Assembly: GCA_017446745.1 (NCBI GenBank)
Contig: JAFSQF010000106.1
Span: 1-54,275 of the forward strand
DNA length: 54,275 nt
Direction of reading: 5' to 3'
From: Bacteroidales bacterium
Lineage (GTDB): Bacteria; Bacteroidota; Bacteroidia; Bacteroidales; P3
Shown here: piece after piece, positions 1 to 7,717 of the stretch
Numbering within the stretch: the stretch's first letter is position 1
Layout: each line of letters begins with the position of its first letter
The notes under the pieces: model-generated
Seen by the model: the letters and a program-made list of their open reading frames with translations, nothing else
What the model was told of the DNA's origin: nothing
Database searches by the model: none
Translations under genes and position numbers: made by a program

Positions 1-2
1 AC

Positions 3-35
3 CTCCGCGACTGGCTCAGAGAACTTGGACGATGA
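3..35 (+). CDS. C-terminal tail of an unidentified protein, cut by the window edge
   Basis: The first bases read as an open frame ending in LRDWLRELGR and a TGA stop at 33-35. The composition looks protein-like, while the opposite strand here looks like read-through. It would be the end of a gene converging on the decayed HNH gene. Ten residues are too few to identify a family, so this is only a suggestion. Confidence 0.25.
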   Translation, partial: LRDWLRELGR

Positions 36-134
36 CTATTATTATGAGAAGTAGCAGTGGGAAGTAATGTCACAATTCTTTGATTGTCAGACATGCCTCT
101 CACTTTACTTCCCATAACGATATACTTGTCATAA

Positions 135-166
135 AATGGGTTATGGGAAGATTCCCATAACCCATT
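135..166. repeat. Perfect 15-bp inverted repeat (hairpin)
   Basis: Arms AATGGGTTATGGGAA (135-149) and TTCCCATAACCCATT (152-166) are fully complementary around a GA loop. A second pair, GGGAAGTAA near 60-68 and TTACTTCCC at 105-113, lies next to it and shares the TTCCC motif. The hairpin sits where homology of the HNH remnant ends. It could be a terminator between convergent genes or the trace of a palindromic insertion. No T-run follows it on either strand. Confidence 0.6.
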
Positions 167-348
167 CCGAAAAATGAAAACCAGACGAACAGGTTCTTCG
201 GTATAGCCGCTTAATCGGTACTGCTCAATCACCAAAATATACTCGCGCCACAAGTGGCTCACATCTTTGGCGTCTGCCCACTTGGCGGGATGATGCTGGC
301 TGACAAACTCTGTGAAGGAGGGCATGGGGGCACCCTTATCTATCTTTC

Positions 349-1036
349 TCATAGGGTTCCCTTCTTTTTCTGCGCCAACTGAAGGCGCATCTTCACAGAC
401 TCTTCAAACTGAACGCCTTTGTCACGCAGTGCATTGAGCCTACGCTCTACCTCCTTCAAATCAGTATGCTCTCTGCCCAACTCGGCAGCTATGCTGTCAA
501 TCTCCGCCTGAACCTCCGGGTTGCGCACCGACTTCAGGCCAAAGAAACGTTTCAGGATATAGTCGCCATTGTCGCCATAGGGGATGTCGGACAGCTCTAC
601 CCGGTGACCGTCGCGAAGTACCACCAACTGGCTGTCTGCGCCCAGGCTTGACAGCACCAGCGAGGAATGGGAAGTGACAAAGAACTGGCAACGGGGAAAC
701 TTGCGTTGCAGGTTGCTCACCACACTGAGCTGCCATGAGGGGTGGAGGTGCAGGTCCACCTCGTCAATCAAGATCAACTGCTCACATTCCAGAATGGGCT
801 TGGAACCGTCGTTCTGCAAGGAGAGGCGACGGGCAAAGTCCAAGGATGCTCCAGCCGCGGCCTTTTGTGGACGTATATCGTGCGTTTAGCCAAGAGAATA
901 GGATTCCTATGGCCTCCAGCACAGTGGATTTACCCGCCCCATTGTCACCAATGAACACATTGGCTCCCTTGGAGCAATCTAAATCCAATTGCCCGATTGC
1001 CCTGAAGTTCTCTATTGTCAAATGCTTAATCCTCAT
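349..1036 (-). pseudogene. AAA/ABC-type ATPase with large internal deletion, Septu PtuA-like remnant
   Basis: The N-terminal piece (1036 down to about 850) has a RecF/OLD-like start and a Walker A motif, IGDNGAGKST. The C-terminal piece (to 349) has a Walker B and His switch region, LILIDEVDLHLHPSWQ and FFVTSHSS. The two pieces lie in different frames and meet near 840-860 within about 70 codons. Intact family members have several hundred residues between these motifs, including the signature region, so most of the middle has been deleted. The C-terminal piece has no ATG near its start, only TTG. It overlaps the downstream HNH remnant by ATGA. An ATPase followed by a small HNH protein is the layout of Septu anti-phage systems; the assignment is inference. 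Confidence 0.6.
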
Positions 1037-1236
1037 AAGAATATCTTTATTTAACCTTGCAAAGGTACTCTTTTTAAAGCACTTTTACGACCATTTAACG
1101 TCATTTAACGCAGTTTATTGTGTATTACTCCAAAATTCTCACTTCCCATTCTGCCTCAGCCCTCTCACGTCTTATATCTTCCCTCAAATATGGTACACTC
1201 CCTTCAACGGGCAGATATTATGGCAGTCCAAAATAA

Positions 1237-1518
1237 CCTTGCCCTTCAACTTATCCCAATTCTCTGATACAGTACAACATCCTCTCGCTTGTCAGAAGAG
1301 TCAACGATTATGAGACCATAGGAGGCTTACTCGCAGAAGCGATGGACGAAGCCCTTGAACAAACTGTTCTTATGCAGATTCTCGAAGTAATCATCTCTAT
1401 CATAAAAGAGATTGCCGATTTCTTTAAGTCTGACATGGAGACCATCCTCGAAAATTGCATATACGACAATGAAAAATTCAATAAACTTATAAATCATGCG
1501 TTTTGGGAGGCTGCATAA
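1237..1518 (+). pseudogene. Unidentified coding remnant or small ORF
   Basis: This is an open frame of 93 codons between a TAA at 1234 and the TAA at 1516-1518. It has protein-like composition: an acidic and hydrophobic helical stretch (LLAEAMDEALEQTVLMQILE, then IISIIKEIADFFKS) and the end NHAFWEAA. The first ATG is at 1342, which would give only 58 residues. The upstream part lacks a start codon, so it is more likely the 3' end of a lost gene than a complete one. No family is recognised. Confidence 0.35.
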
Positions 1519-1793
1519 TTACTCCCGAAACTTGAATTACATATATTTACAACACGTAATAAAGCGGATTATGATTCCTGAAATTATCTTATGTCGGATT
1601 GCAAATCTTATGCAACTAAGAAGTCCTTATCGTTGAGCACATCTAACAACTTAGGACAATGCAACAGCACCGTCAGTCACATCACTATTTCATTTTTCGG
1701 AAATGGACTGCCGAAACGGTTATTTTTTTCATGTCCGGGTCTGTTGCAAAAGCGTTCATCTTGTTTCACTTTAGACCACAGTGACATTTTTCG
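1519..1793. other. AT-rich gap with no recognisable gene
   Basis: Frames here (for example an 83-codon one from 1591) have irregular composition and no family features. The stretch ends in the promoter of the recombinase. The gap at 1037-1236, upstream of the decayed ATPase, also shows nothing recognisable. Confidence 0.4.
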
Positions 1794-1823
1794 TTTGCAA
1801 AAAAGTCATCGGTCGTATCTTTG
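1794..1823 (+). promoter_or_regulatory. Bacteroidota-type promoter of the tyrosine recombinase
   Basis: TTTG (1794-1797) and TATCTTTG (1816-1823) are spaced by 18 nt. This fits the Bacteroidota -33/-7 consensus (TTTG, about 19 nt, TAnnTTTG). It would give a leader of roughly 60 nt before the ATG at 1888. Confidence 0.6.
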
Positions 1824-1887
1824 CAATTGGATTTTGTTATAAATCCGTTAGTTAAATGAGTTTATTAATAAAAAAAATTTCCGAAAA

Positions 1888-2787
1888 ATGAAGTCAAAAA
1901 AAATGCGGTTAGCCGCAATGGCTATACCACTGTCCAAGGTTGCAAAGAAATACAAGAGAAAACACCCAAGATCCAACAAAAGTGGGATTGACGCCGCCGT
2001 TAAGAAATTCAACGAAGTCGTGGGTGGCGACATGATGATGGGCGAAATTAAAGGAGTGACTTGCAAACAGTTTGTCAAGTCAATTGCCAAGACAATGAAA
2101 CCAGGTTCTGCCAGACTATACTCTGGCTACTTGAAAAGTATATTCAACTTCGCCATTGAGAAAAAATATCTCAGTGCCAACCCGATGCCAGATGTCGACA
2201 ACCTGATTCCCAAGGCTTACGTGGATATAGTCGAGGCTTATAGCATCGAAGAAATTGGCCGCATCTTAAATGCGGAATGTAAGAACAAGACTGTTAAGAC
2301 CATCTTCGTTTTCAGCATGTTCACTGGTCTCCGACTGTCTGACGACATGGAGCTCCGATGGGAGCATATCCACTGCGTTGATGGCATTAACAGCTACATC
2401 GATAAGCATCAACACAAAACAGGTGTCGCTGTACGCATTCCTCTATGCACCATAACCAACATGATCCTCGACACGCTTGGCAGAAAGAAATCCGGCCCCG
2501 TCTTCAACCTCCCTTCTCAATCAACCATCAACCGCAGCATCAGCGATTTAGCTGAAAATGCGGGACTTAAAGGCAGGCTCACGTTCCATAGTTCAAGGCA
2601 CATCTATGCCTCGTTGCTGCACACGTGTGGCACCGACATCTACACGATAACGCGACTTATAGGTCACACCAACGTTAAAACCACCCAAAGATACACCCAT
2701 ATTCCGAATTATAAATTGCAAAACGAGGTGGAAAATATGGCAAAATTGATGCCTGATACCGAAGAAATCAAAAAAAATTTATTCTAA
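1888..2787 (+). CDS. Tyrosine-type site-specific recombinase / integrase
   Basis: This 299-residue protein has an N-terminal SAM-like core-binding region (about 1-115) and a C-terminal catalytic domain (about 120-285). The catalytic signature is visible: Arg in FTGLRLSD, the H-x-x-R box HSSRHIYAS, the second His in LIGHTNVKTT and the nucleophile Tyr in QRYTH. It would cut and rejoin DNA, moving an integrative element or inverting a segment. It is short for an integrase of a large element and closer in size to small Bacteroidota phage-type integrases. It has its own promoter and is followed by a strong terminator. The decayed ATPase/HNH pair upstream suggests an old island; no att repeats were found. 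Confidence 0.9.
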   Translation: MKSKKMRLAAMAIPLSKVAKKYKRKHPRSNKSGIDAAVKKFNEVVGGDMMMGEIKGVTCKQFVKSIAKTMKPGSARLYSGYLKSIFNFAIEKKYLSANPMPDVDNLIPKAYVDIVEAYSIEEIGRILNAECKNKTVKTIFVFSMFTGLRLSDDMELRWEHIHCVDGINSYIDKHQHKTGVAVRIPLCTITNMILDTLGRKKSGPVFNLPSQSTINRSISDLAENAGLKGRLTFHSSRHIYASLLHTCGTDIYTITRLIGHTNVKTTQRYTHIPNYKLQNEVENMAKLMPDTEEIKKNLF

Positions 2788-2835
2788 TTTCGAAACAGTT
2801 ACTATCTAAGTTAACTTTTGATATACAAAAACATA

Positions 2836-2880
2836 GAAGGCTACAATGAGACATTCTGACCCATTGTAGCCTTCTTTAAT
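2836..2880 (+). terminator. Rho-independent terminator after the recombinase
   Basis: The 13-bp arms GAAGGCTACAATG (2836-2848) and CATTGTAGCCTTC (2862-2874) are perfectly complementary and are followed by TTTAAT. It lies 49 nt after the recombinase stop. Confidence 0.75.
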
Positions 2881-3157
2881 CCAAAAAAATATTCTACGGT
2901 TTTCGAATATTTTGGTATTTTTGCAAACGAAAAATGTCAAATTAAGTTTAAAACATTGAATATCAAATATATAACCAATTAGAAAAATCGAAAAAAATGC
3001 GTTTTTTGCCATTTTTTCACTGATTCAATTGCGGGGAGGAAGATGTAGGATGGTCTTTACGACAGGGTGGCGGATAACACTACGAATACTATCCAATGAC
3101 CATTAAAAAAAGAATAGATGATATGCGACGAATCAAAAATTGGCTTTCATTTTCGTT
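2881..3157. other. AT-rich intergenic stretch without a gene
   Basis: A promoter-like TATTTTTG lies at 2916-2923, but no plausible reading frame follows on the plus strand. Nothing else is recognised. A small untranslated RNA cannot be excluded, but no conserved structure is visible. Confidence 0.3.
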
Positions 3158-3272
3158 GAACAGCAATTGCCGTGAATAGCCAGCAATTACCATAAATAAC
3201 ATTATAGAACATTAACGCCCGTAAATGCCCGTGAATTATCATAAATGCCAAACAGATTTGACTGGCCACTTA
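3158..3272. repeat. Dispersed AT-rich repeat, copy 1, next to tRNA-fMet
   Basis: This stretch matches 26931-27037 closely. Shared blocks are AACAGCAATT, CATTATAGAACAT, GTGAATTATCATAAATGCCA, and GGCC with a following TTAC near the end. Internally it repeats CAGCAATT(G/A)CC and GCCCGTAAATGCCCGTGAA. Both copies lie within about 120 nt of a tRNA gene. Confidence 0.6.
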
Positions 3273-3273
3273 C

Positions 3274-3304
3274 AAAAAAAAAGCAGGACTCATGAAGTCC
3301 TGCT
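3274..3304 (-). terminator. Rho-independent terminator of tRNA-fMet
   Basis: Read on the minus strand, AGCAGGACT and AGTCCTGCT form a 9-bp stem (3282-3304) around a five-base loop, followed by a run of T. It begins 11 nt after the end of the tRNA. Confidence 0.85.
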
Positions 3305-3314
3305 GATTTTTAGG

Positions 3315-3386
<72 letters not shown>

Positions 3387-3627
3387 CTATTGATTTTGAA
3401 AGCCAACGAAACAATGCCTAATCATCATTTCTTCCCTCTCAAAAACAGATGCAAAAATACACACTTTTTCCGAACCGACAAAATTTTTCTGAAAAATATT
3501 TTGAGAATAGTCAGATAAAATATTATATATCAGAAAGGCCAGCAAAGCAAAAAAATTAGCATCTTTGTTGAATCATGACATTCTTTTTTTGATTTTTCGG
3601 GGCTATAAAGTTAGAATTTCGGCTGTT

Positions 3628-5718
3628 TTATTTATTGAAATTGGCGTTGCCTTCCTTCAGGAAGTCGAGGAACTTGGCGGGGTCGGGGTTGTAGGCATAG
3701 TTCTCCTTGGTCAGCGCATTGCCATCGGCGTCGATGATGACGTAGTAAGGCTGCGCGTTCATGTTATAGTGCGTGCGCTGGAAGAAGAGGTTGCGACGGC
3801 CAAGGGTCTTGATGGTGCGGTCGCCGTCCTTCACCCATTCACTCTCGGGCAAGTCGATGTCGTTCATGTCGCAATAAAGCTCACAGAGCACGAAGTTGTC
3901 GTTCATATACTTCTTCACCTCGTCGTTGGAGAGCACATACTGCTCCATCTTGCGGCAGTTGTTGCAGTTGATGCCGGTGAAGTCGATGAAGATAGGCTTG
4001 CCGGCCTGACGGGCGTAGGCCTTGGCCTCATCAATATCGAAGAAGCCCTTGTAGCCCAGCGGCTCGTGCAGCTTGTCGGCATATTTGCGGTCGGCAGGTA
4101 TGCCGTCGTAGGCCACAGAGCTCACCGCAGCGCCCTTGTTGTCGACCACAATCTTTTCGATATTGAAGTCCTGCGTGTGCATCGGGGGCAGGAAGCCGGA
4201 GATGCCGTTGAGGGGGGCTCCCCACAGGCCGGGAACCATATACACTGCGAAACTGAGCGACGCTATGGCGAAGAACAGACGGAGCACACCGATGTGCTGC
4301 ACCTCCTCGTCGCCTTTGAATTTCAGCTTGCCAAGTAGGTAGATGCCCATAAGGGTGAAGATGACAATCCACAATGCCAGGTAGATTTCGCGGTCCAATA
4401 TGCGCCAGCCCCAGTAGAGGTCGGCCATCTGGAGGAACTTCAAACCAAAGGCCAGTTCAAGGAAAGCGAAGACAATCTTCACCGAGTTGAGCCAGCCGCC
4501 CGACTTCATGTTCTTCAGCACCGAGGGGAAGAAGGCCAGCAGGGTGAACGGCAGGGCGAAGCCGATGCCGAAGCCTAGCATCGACACCAGGCTGATCCAG
4601 CGGTTGGTGGTGGAGGTGGCAAGCTCGACCAATGCGGCACCAATGATGGGGCCGGTGCACGAGAACGAGACCAGCACCGTGGTCAGCGCTATGAAGAAAG
4701 GTGCAAGCAACCCTCCCTTGTCGGCCTGGGCATCGCTGGCGTTGACCCACTTCTCGGGCATCTTGATCTCGAACAGCCCGAAGAAAGAGAGGGCGAAGAC
4801 GAAGAAGATGATGAAGAAAATGAGGTTGGGTATGCCGTGGGTGCCAATGACATTGAGCGACTCGGGGCCGAGGAAAAGGGTGAGGATGGCTCCCAGTACA
4901 GCGAACATGAAGACTATGGAGAAGCCGAAGAAAAGAGCCTGACGGCGGTTCTTGCGCTTATTGTCGCTGCCGTGCATGAAGAAATTGACGGTCATCGGAA
5001 TCATGGGGAACACGCAGGGGGTGAACATGGTGACGATACCTGCCAGAAGGGCGCCGAAGAAAAGGCCCAGCAACGATTTCTGCTCAGCGGGCTCGGCGGG
5101 CTCGTCGGCGGCAGAGACAGCCGCGACATTTTGGTCAGGCTGGGAAGCCTGACCTCCTATTGTTGCCGAAGCATCAGAGCGTTGCAGGGTGTCGGGCTGG
5201 GATGCAAGACTGTCCGATTGGTCTGGCAGTGATGCCAGACCTCCTACAGCCGCCGGCACCTTGAACGAGAATGGCACATCGTCGGGGGCTATGCACGACC
5301 CATCGTTGCAGAGCTGATAGTACATCGAGCCCTTAACCTCGAAGGCTTTGTCGGTTCGGCGTTCTATCTTCTGACGGAACGTGACGTTGCCGCTGAACGA
5401 GCGCACGGTGCACTTGAAGATGTCGTCGAACTCGTCGTGAGACTTCGGCTCCTTCACTTCGCCGACGCGCTTATAGTTGGCGCTCTCGTCGAAGGTGTAT
5501 TCCGACGGGATCGGTCCGTTGGGGTCCGACTTCTGCGAATAGATGTGCCAGCCGTCGTCCAGACGCAGCTGGAACTGCAGCTCCACCTCGGTGGCCGAGA
5601 GCTCCTTGACGTTGAATTTCCAATGGGCCGGACTAACCTGAGCACCGCAGAAACATGAAATTGAAATGAACGCTACAGCGAGCAATAATCTTGAGATATA
5701 TTTCATATTTTTAACCAT
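3628..5718 (-). CDS. dsbD: Thiol:disulfide interchange protein DsbD
   Basis: This inner-membrane protein moves electrons from cytoplasmic thioredoxin to periplasmic disulfide proteins. From the N-terminus it has a signal peptide (1-26), a periplasmic alpha domain (about 28-155, with Cys in QLCNDGSC), a polar linker (about 156-212), a membrane domain of eight or so helices (about 213-500, with redox Cys in TPCVFPMIP and SCTGPIIG), and a C-terminal thioredoxin-like domain with CNNC at about 584-587. The length of 696 is typical for the phylum. An alternative start at 5706 (MKYISRLLL) is equally good. The linker is odd: it is encoded by two palindromic repeats and one decayed copy, giving the repeated peptide G-[LQ]-A-S-[LQ]-P-D-Q. 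A TAATTTTG promoter box lies upstream. Confidence 0.95.
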   Translation of the reverse strand: MVKNMKYISRLLLAVAFISISCFCGAQVSPAHWKFNVKELSATEVELQFQLRLDDGWHIYSQKSDPNGPIPSEYTFDESANYKRVGEVKEPKSHDEFDDIFKCTVRSFSGNVTFRQKIERRTDKAFEVKGSMYYQLCNDGSCIAPDDVPFSFKVPAAVGGLASLPDQSDSLASQPDTLQRSDASATIGGQASQPDQNVAAVSAADEPAEPAEQKSLLGLFFGALLAGIVTMFTPCVFPMIPMTVNFFMHGSDNKRKNRRQALFFGFSIVFMFAVLGAILTLFLGPESLNVIGTHGIPNLIFFIIFFVFALSFFGLFEIKMPEKWVNASDAQADKGGLLAPFFIALTTVLVSFSCTGPIIGAALVELATSTTNRWISLVSMLGFGIGFALPFTLLAFFPSVLKNMKSGGWLNSVKIVFAFLELAFGLKFLQMADLYWGWRILDREIYLALWIVIFTLMGIYLLGKLKFKGDEEVQHIGVLRLFFAIASLSFAVYMVPGLWGAPLNGISGFLPPMHTQDFNIEKIVVDNKGAAVSSVAYDGIPADRKYADKLHEPLGYKGFFDIDEAKAYARQAGKPIFIDFTGINCNNCRKMEQYVLSNDEVKKYMNDNFVLCELYCDMNDIDLPESEWVKDGDRTIKTLGRRNLFFQRTHYNMNAQPYYVIIDADGNALTKENYAYNPDPAKFLDFLKEGNANFNK
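5131..5159. repeat. REP-like 29-bp palindrome, copy 1, inside dsbD
   Basis: The element runs from TTGGTC to CTCCTA. The 8-bp stem GGTCAGGC / GCCTGACC closes the loop TGGGAA and is followed by the tail TCCTA. On the minus strand it is read in frame as I-G-G-Q-A-S-Q-P-D-Q-N of the DsbD linker. Its stem differs from the copies at 5218 and 48571 by paired, compensating bases. Confidence 0.8.
5191..5210. repeat. Decayed REP-like element inside dsbD
   Basis: GTCGGGCTGGGATGCAAGAC matches the loop and left arm of the intact copies, but the right arm has lost pairing. It encodes S-L-A-S-Q-P-D in the same frame as the flanking copies. Confidence 0.5.
5218..5246. repeat. REP-like 29-bp palindrome, copy 2, inside dsbD
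   Basis: It has the same length and ends as copy 1. The stem is GGTCTGGC / GCCAGACC with the loop AGTGAT, then TCCTA. The T-A pair replaces the A-T pair of copy 1 and the G-C pair of the 48571 copy. On the minus strand it is read as V-G-G-L-A-S-L-P-D-Q-S. Confidence 0.8.
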
Positions 5719-5750
5719 TTACAAAGATTAGATAACTTCATTAAACTCTG

Positions 5751-5758
5751 CAAAATTA
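5751..5758 (-). promoter_or_regulatory. -7 box for dsbD
   Basis: The minus strand reads TAATTTTG, matching TAnnTTTG, 33 nt before the first ATG. No clear -33 TTTG was seen. Confidence 0.45.
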
Positions 5759-5852
5759 CATATATTATCGCATAAAACAACAAAAAAGAAACTTTTTTTT
5801 CGTCGTGACGTAAAAAAACGGCAAAAAGAGACACTAATAGAATAAAAACGCA

Positions 5853-5860
5853 TAACTTTG
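5853..5860 (+). promoter_or_regulatory. -7 box for the small lipoprotein gene
   Basis: TAACTTTG matches TAnnTTTG and lies about 70 nt before the ATG at 5929. The -33 element is weak. Confidence 0.45.
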
Positions 5861-5928
5861 CATTACGAAATGGGGTAGCCGAAAACCATATAGAGTAGGC
5901 ATAATCAACACACTAAACAATCACAAAA

Positions 5929-6138
5929 ATGAAAAAAGTAATTTTAGCTCTCGCAGTTGTCGCCACCGTGGCCTGCTTCAGCAGCTGCAACAAGAAATGC
6001 AATTGTAAGGCCAGTGTCGCCGGCGTCAGTGTCTCCACCGAAAAAGAGATCGAGCTCGACGAAATCAACGACACCTACAATACCGATTATAAGAAATGCA
6101 GCGATGTCAACATCGACGGAATTTTAACCTGCGACTAA
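5929..6138 (+). CDS. Small Cys-rich lipoprotein, function unknown
   Basis: This is a 69-residue protein with a lipoprotein signal peptide: MKK, a hydrophobic stretch, then the lipobox region CFSSC with Cys at residue 20 as the likely lipidated residue. The mature part is only about 50 residues. It has further Cys in NKKCNCK and near the end (KKCSDV, ILTCD), and is acidic. It would be anchored to the outer or inner membrane facing the periplasm. A -7 box and an intrinsic terminator frame it as a single-gene unit. The neighbouring dsbD, read the other way, may supply electrons for its cysteines, but that is only a contextual guess. No family is recognised. Confidence 0.75.
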   Translation: MKKVILALAVVATVACFSSCNKKCNCKASVAGVSVSTEKEIELDEINDTYNTDYKKCSDVNIDGILTCD

Positions 6139-6164
6139 TTGGCTGTACGAATCATCCTTAAAAT

Positions 6165-6198
6165 AAAACGTCACTCAATTTCGGGTGACGTTTTTTTT
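6165..6198 (+). terminator. Rho-independent terminator after the small lipoprotein
   Basis: CGTCAC (6169-6174) and GTGACG (6185-6190) form the stem, flanked by AAAA and a run of eight T. It also lies just past the end of the convergent gene at 6229. Confidence 0.85.
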
Positions 6199-6228
6199 AT
6201 GATAAAAGCCTTATATTTTGGCACGTGA

Positions 6229-7689
6229 CTATTTCAGGTTGAACTGGAGTTTCTTCTCGCCCTTCGCAGTGCGTATATATAATGTATAGTTGCTCTTGGG
6301 CATACGGCTGATGGTTATCCTGGCGCCGTTCTTGTACTGCGGTATTGTGCGGATGCTTTCGCCCTGGGCGTTTACGAACTCCACCTCAGCCACGGCGCTT
6401 TCGAGCGTGATGGTTATATAGCCCTGTTCCAGGAAAGGATTCACCACAACCTTCTCTGTCGATGAGCCTTCGGCCTCCAACGCGGGGGTCTTGGCCACGA
6501 AGTCCTGCGCGAAGCGTGCTCCCGTGACGGTCTGCAGCTTACGGCTCTCGGGCTCGAAGGTGCGGCTGTCGTCGTGTGGCTTGATGGTGATGTTGGCATT
6601 GGTGGCCACCTCAAGGTAGTATTCGCCCTTGGTGTCGGTGACGACCTCTTTCTCGCCGCACGCTATCTTGACGCCCGGCACCGGCCTCCCTTGCTCGTCG
6701 GTCACGCGGCCCATGACGGGCTGGCCGCTAAAACGCGTCAGGCCCTGCAGGCTGCTGCCGAACCACTTGCTGCCCTGCCCATCGACCATCACACGGCGGT
6801 GCACATCCTTGGGGAGCACGGAGTTCTTGTCGTTGTAGACCTTCCAGTTCCCAACGCCGTCGAACACCGCCACGCCCTTGTCGGTGACCATCCAGACGGC
6901 CCCCGAGGGGTCGAAAGCCAAGTCGTTGACCTGGTTGCATGGCAAAGGGCTGTTCTCGTGTGTCCACACGGTCCACTCCTCTCCCACTATGCGCACCAGA
7001 CCACCCAGCGTGGCAAGCCATTTCACGTTGTCCTTGTCTATGATCACCGCCGGCACTATGTTGTCGGGCAGCTGTGAATTGTGTTTGGTGTAGCTTATCC
7101 AGCGGCGCTCGTCGTAGATGGCCAGGCCGTCGTTGGTGCCAATCCATTTGCGGTTGGCGCGGTCGATGGCCACACAGAGTATGAAGTCGCTCGGCAGCTG
7201 GCTGTCCGTCGAGGTGAATTTGGTCCATTCGCGCCCGTCGTAGCGCACCAGGCCGCCGAGGGTCACTCCTATCCATTTCACGTCGTTTTTGTCGATGGCA
7301 ATCTTGGAGATGAACTTCATCTGCAGCTTTTTCATCTGCTCCTTATGCTCGGTCCAGCGCGAGCCGTCGAACTCTATCACGCCATAGTCGTCGGTGCCTA
7401 TCCATATAATGTTGCCGTTGTCGACGGTAAGACAGTTCACATACTGGCCTTTTAGCTTCTCGTTGAACATGGCGAAGTCGGTCCATGTCTTGCCGGTAAG
7501 GCGTGCCATGCCCAGCTCAGTGCCGAACCATTTGTTGCCCTTCTTGTCGCATGCCATGGCCAACACCGAGTTGCCGAGTTCCGAGTTCTGCATGGTGAAA
7601 CGGTTCCAAGTCTGCGCTTCGCAAACCGAGAGATGACAGAATAATAATGGCAGAAACGATGAAAGTATAGTCTTGAGAATCTTGTTCAT
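6229..7689 (-). CDS. Secreted beta-propeller protein with T9SS-type tail
   Basis: This 486-residue protein has a signal peptide (1-25). About seven repeated propeller blades follow (30-325), recognisable by recurring D-K/R-x-x-x-K-W-I/F-G-T and W-T-x-F/Y motifs, as in two-component-regulator propeller repeats. Next comes a carboxypeptidase-regulatory-like beta-sandwich (about 330-395, GRVTDEQGRPVPGVKI). The C-terminus (about 415-486) is a beta domain with spacing like a T9SS type A sorting signal (NPFLEQGYITITL, ending KKLQFNLK), though the usual Y-P-N-P box is not canonical. It is probably exported by the T9SS core in this window and sits at the cell surface. No catalytic site is seen; it is likely a binding or scaffold protein. 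Confidence 0.8.
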   Translation of the reverse strand: MNKILKTILSSFLPLLFCHLSVCEAQTWNRFTMQNSELGNSVLAMACDKKGNKWFGTELGMARLTGKTWTDFAMFNEKLKGQYVNCLTVDNGNIIWIGTDDYGVIEFDGSRWTEHKEQMKKLQMKFISKIAIDKNDVKWIGVTLGGLVRYDGREWTKFTSTDSQLPSDFILCVAIDRANRKWIGTNDGLAIYDERRWISYTKHNSQLPDNIVPAVIIDKDNVKWLATLGGLVRIVGEEWTVWTHENSPLPCNQVNDLAFDPSGAVWMVTDKGVAVFDGVGNWKVYNDKNSVLPKDVHRRVMVDGQGSKWFGSSLQGLTRFSGQPVMGRVTDEQGRPVPGVKIACGEKEVVTDTKGEYYLEVATNANITIKPHDDSRTFEPESRKLQTVTGARFAQDFVAKTPALEAEGSSTEKVVVNPFLEQGYITITLESAVAEVEFVNAQGESIRTIPQYKNGARITISRMPKSNYTLYIRTAKGEKKLQFNLK

Positions 7690-7717
7690 GAATGAATTAT
7701 TTTGAAACTAACGACGG

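Larger units (their letters stand above)
1..352 (-). pseudogene. Truncated small HNH-type protein, Septu PtuB-like remnant
   Basis: The frame starts MRKIDKGAPMPSFTEFV at 352 and stays recognisable to about residue 52 (EQYRLSGYTE). This resembles the start of the TIGR02646 / PtuB-like HNH family, recalled from memory. In that family an S-H-I-x-H-F HNH core should follow the GYTE segment. Here the sequence instead enters a perfect hairpin (135-166), and the rest of the frame reads as non-coding sequence with no stop before the edge. The ATG overlaps the stop of the upstream ATPase (ATGA), so the pair was translationally coupled. It is probably non-functional. The family assignment is moderate and the truncation is clear from the missing core. 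Confidence 0.45.

Noticed and set aside
735-1313. 192-codon plus-strand frame
   Set aside because: It overlaps the decayed ATPase and continues into an AT-rich gap with no protein-like pattern. The Walker motifs are on the other strand.
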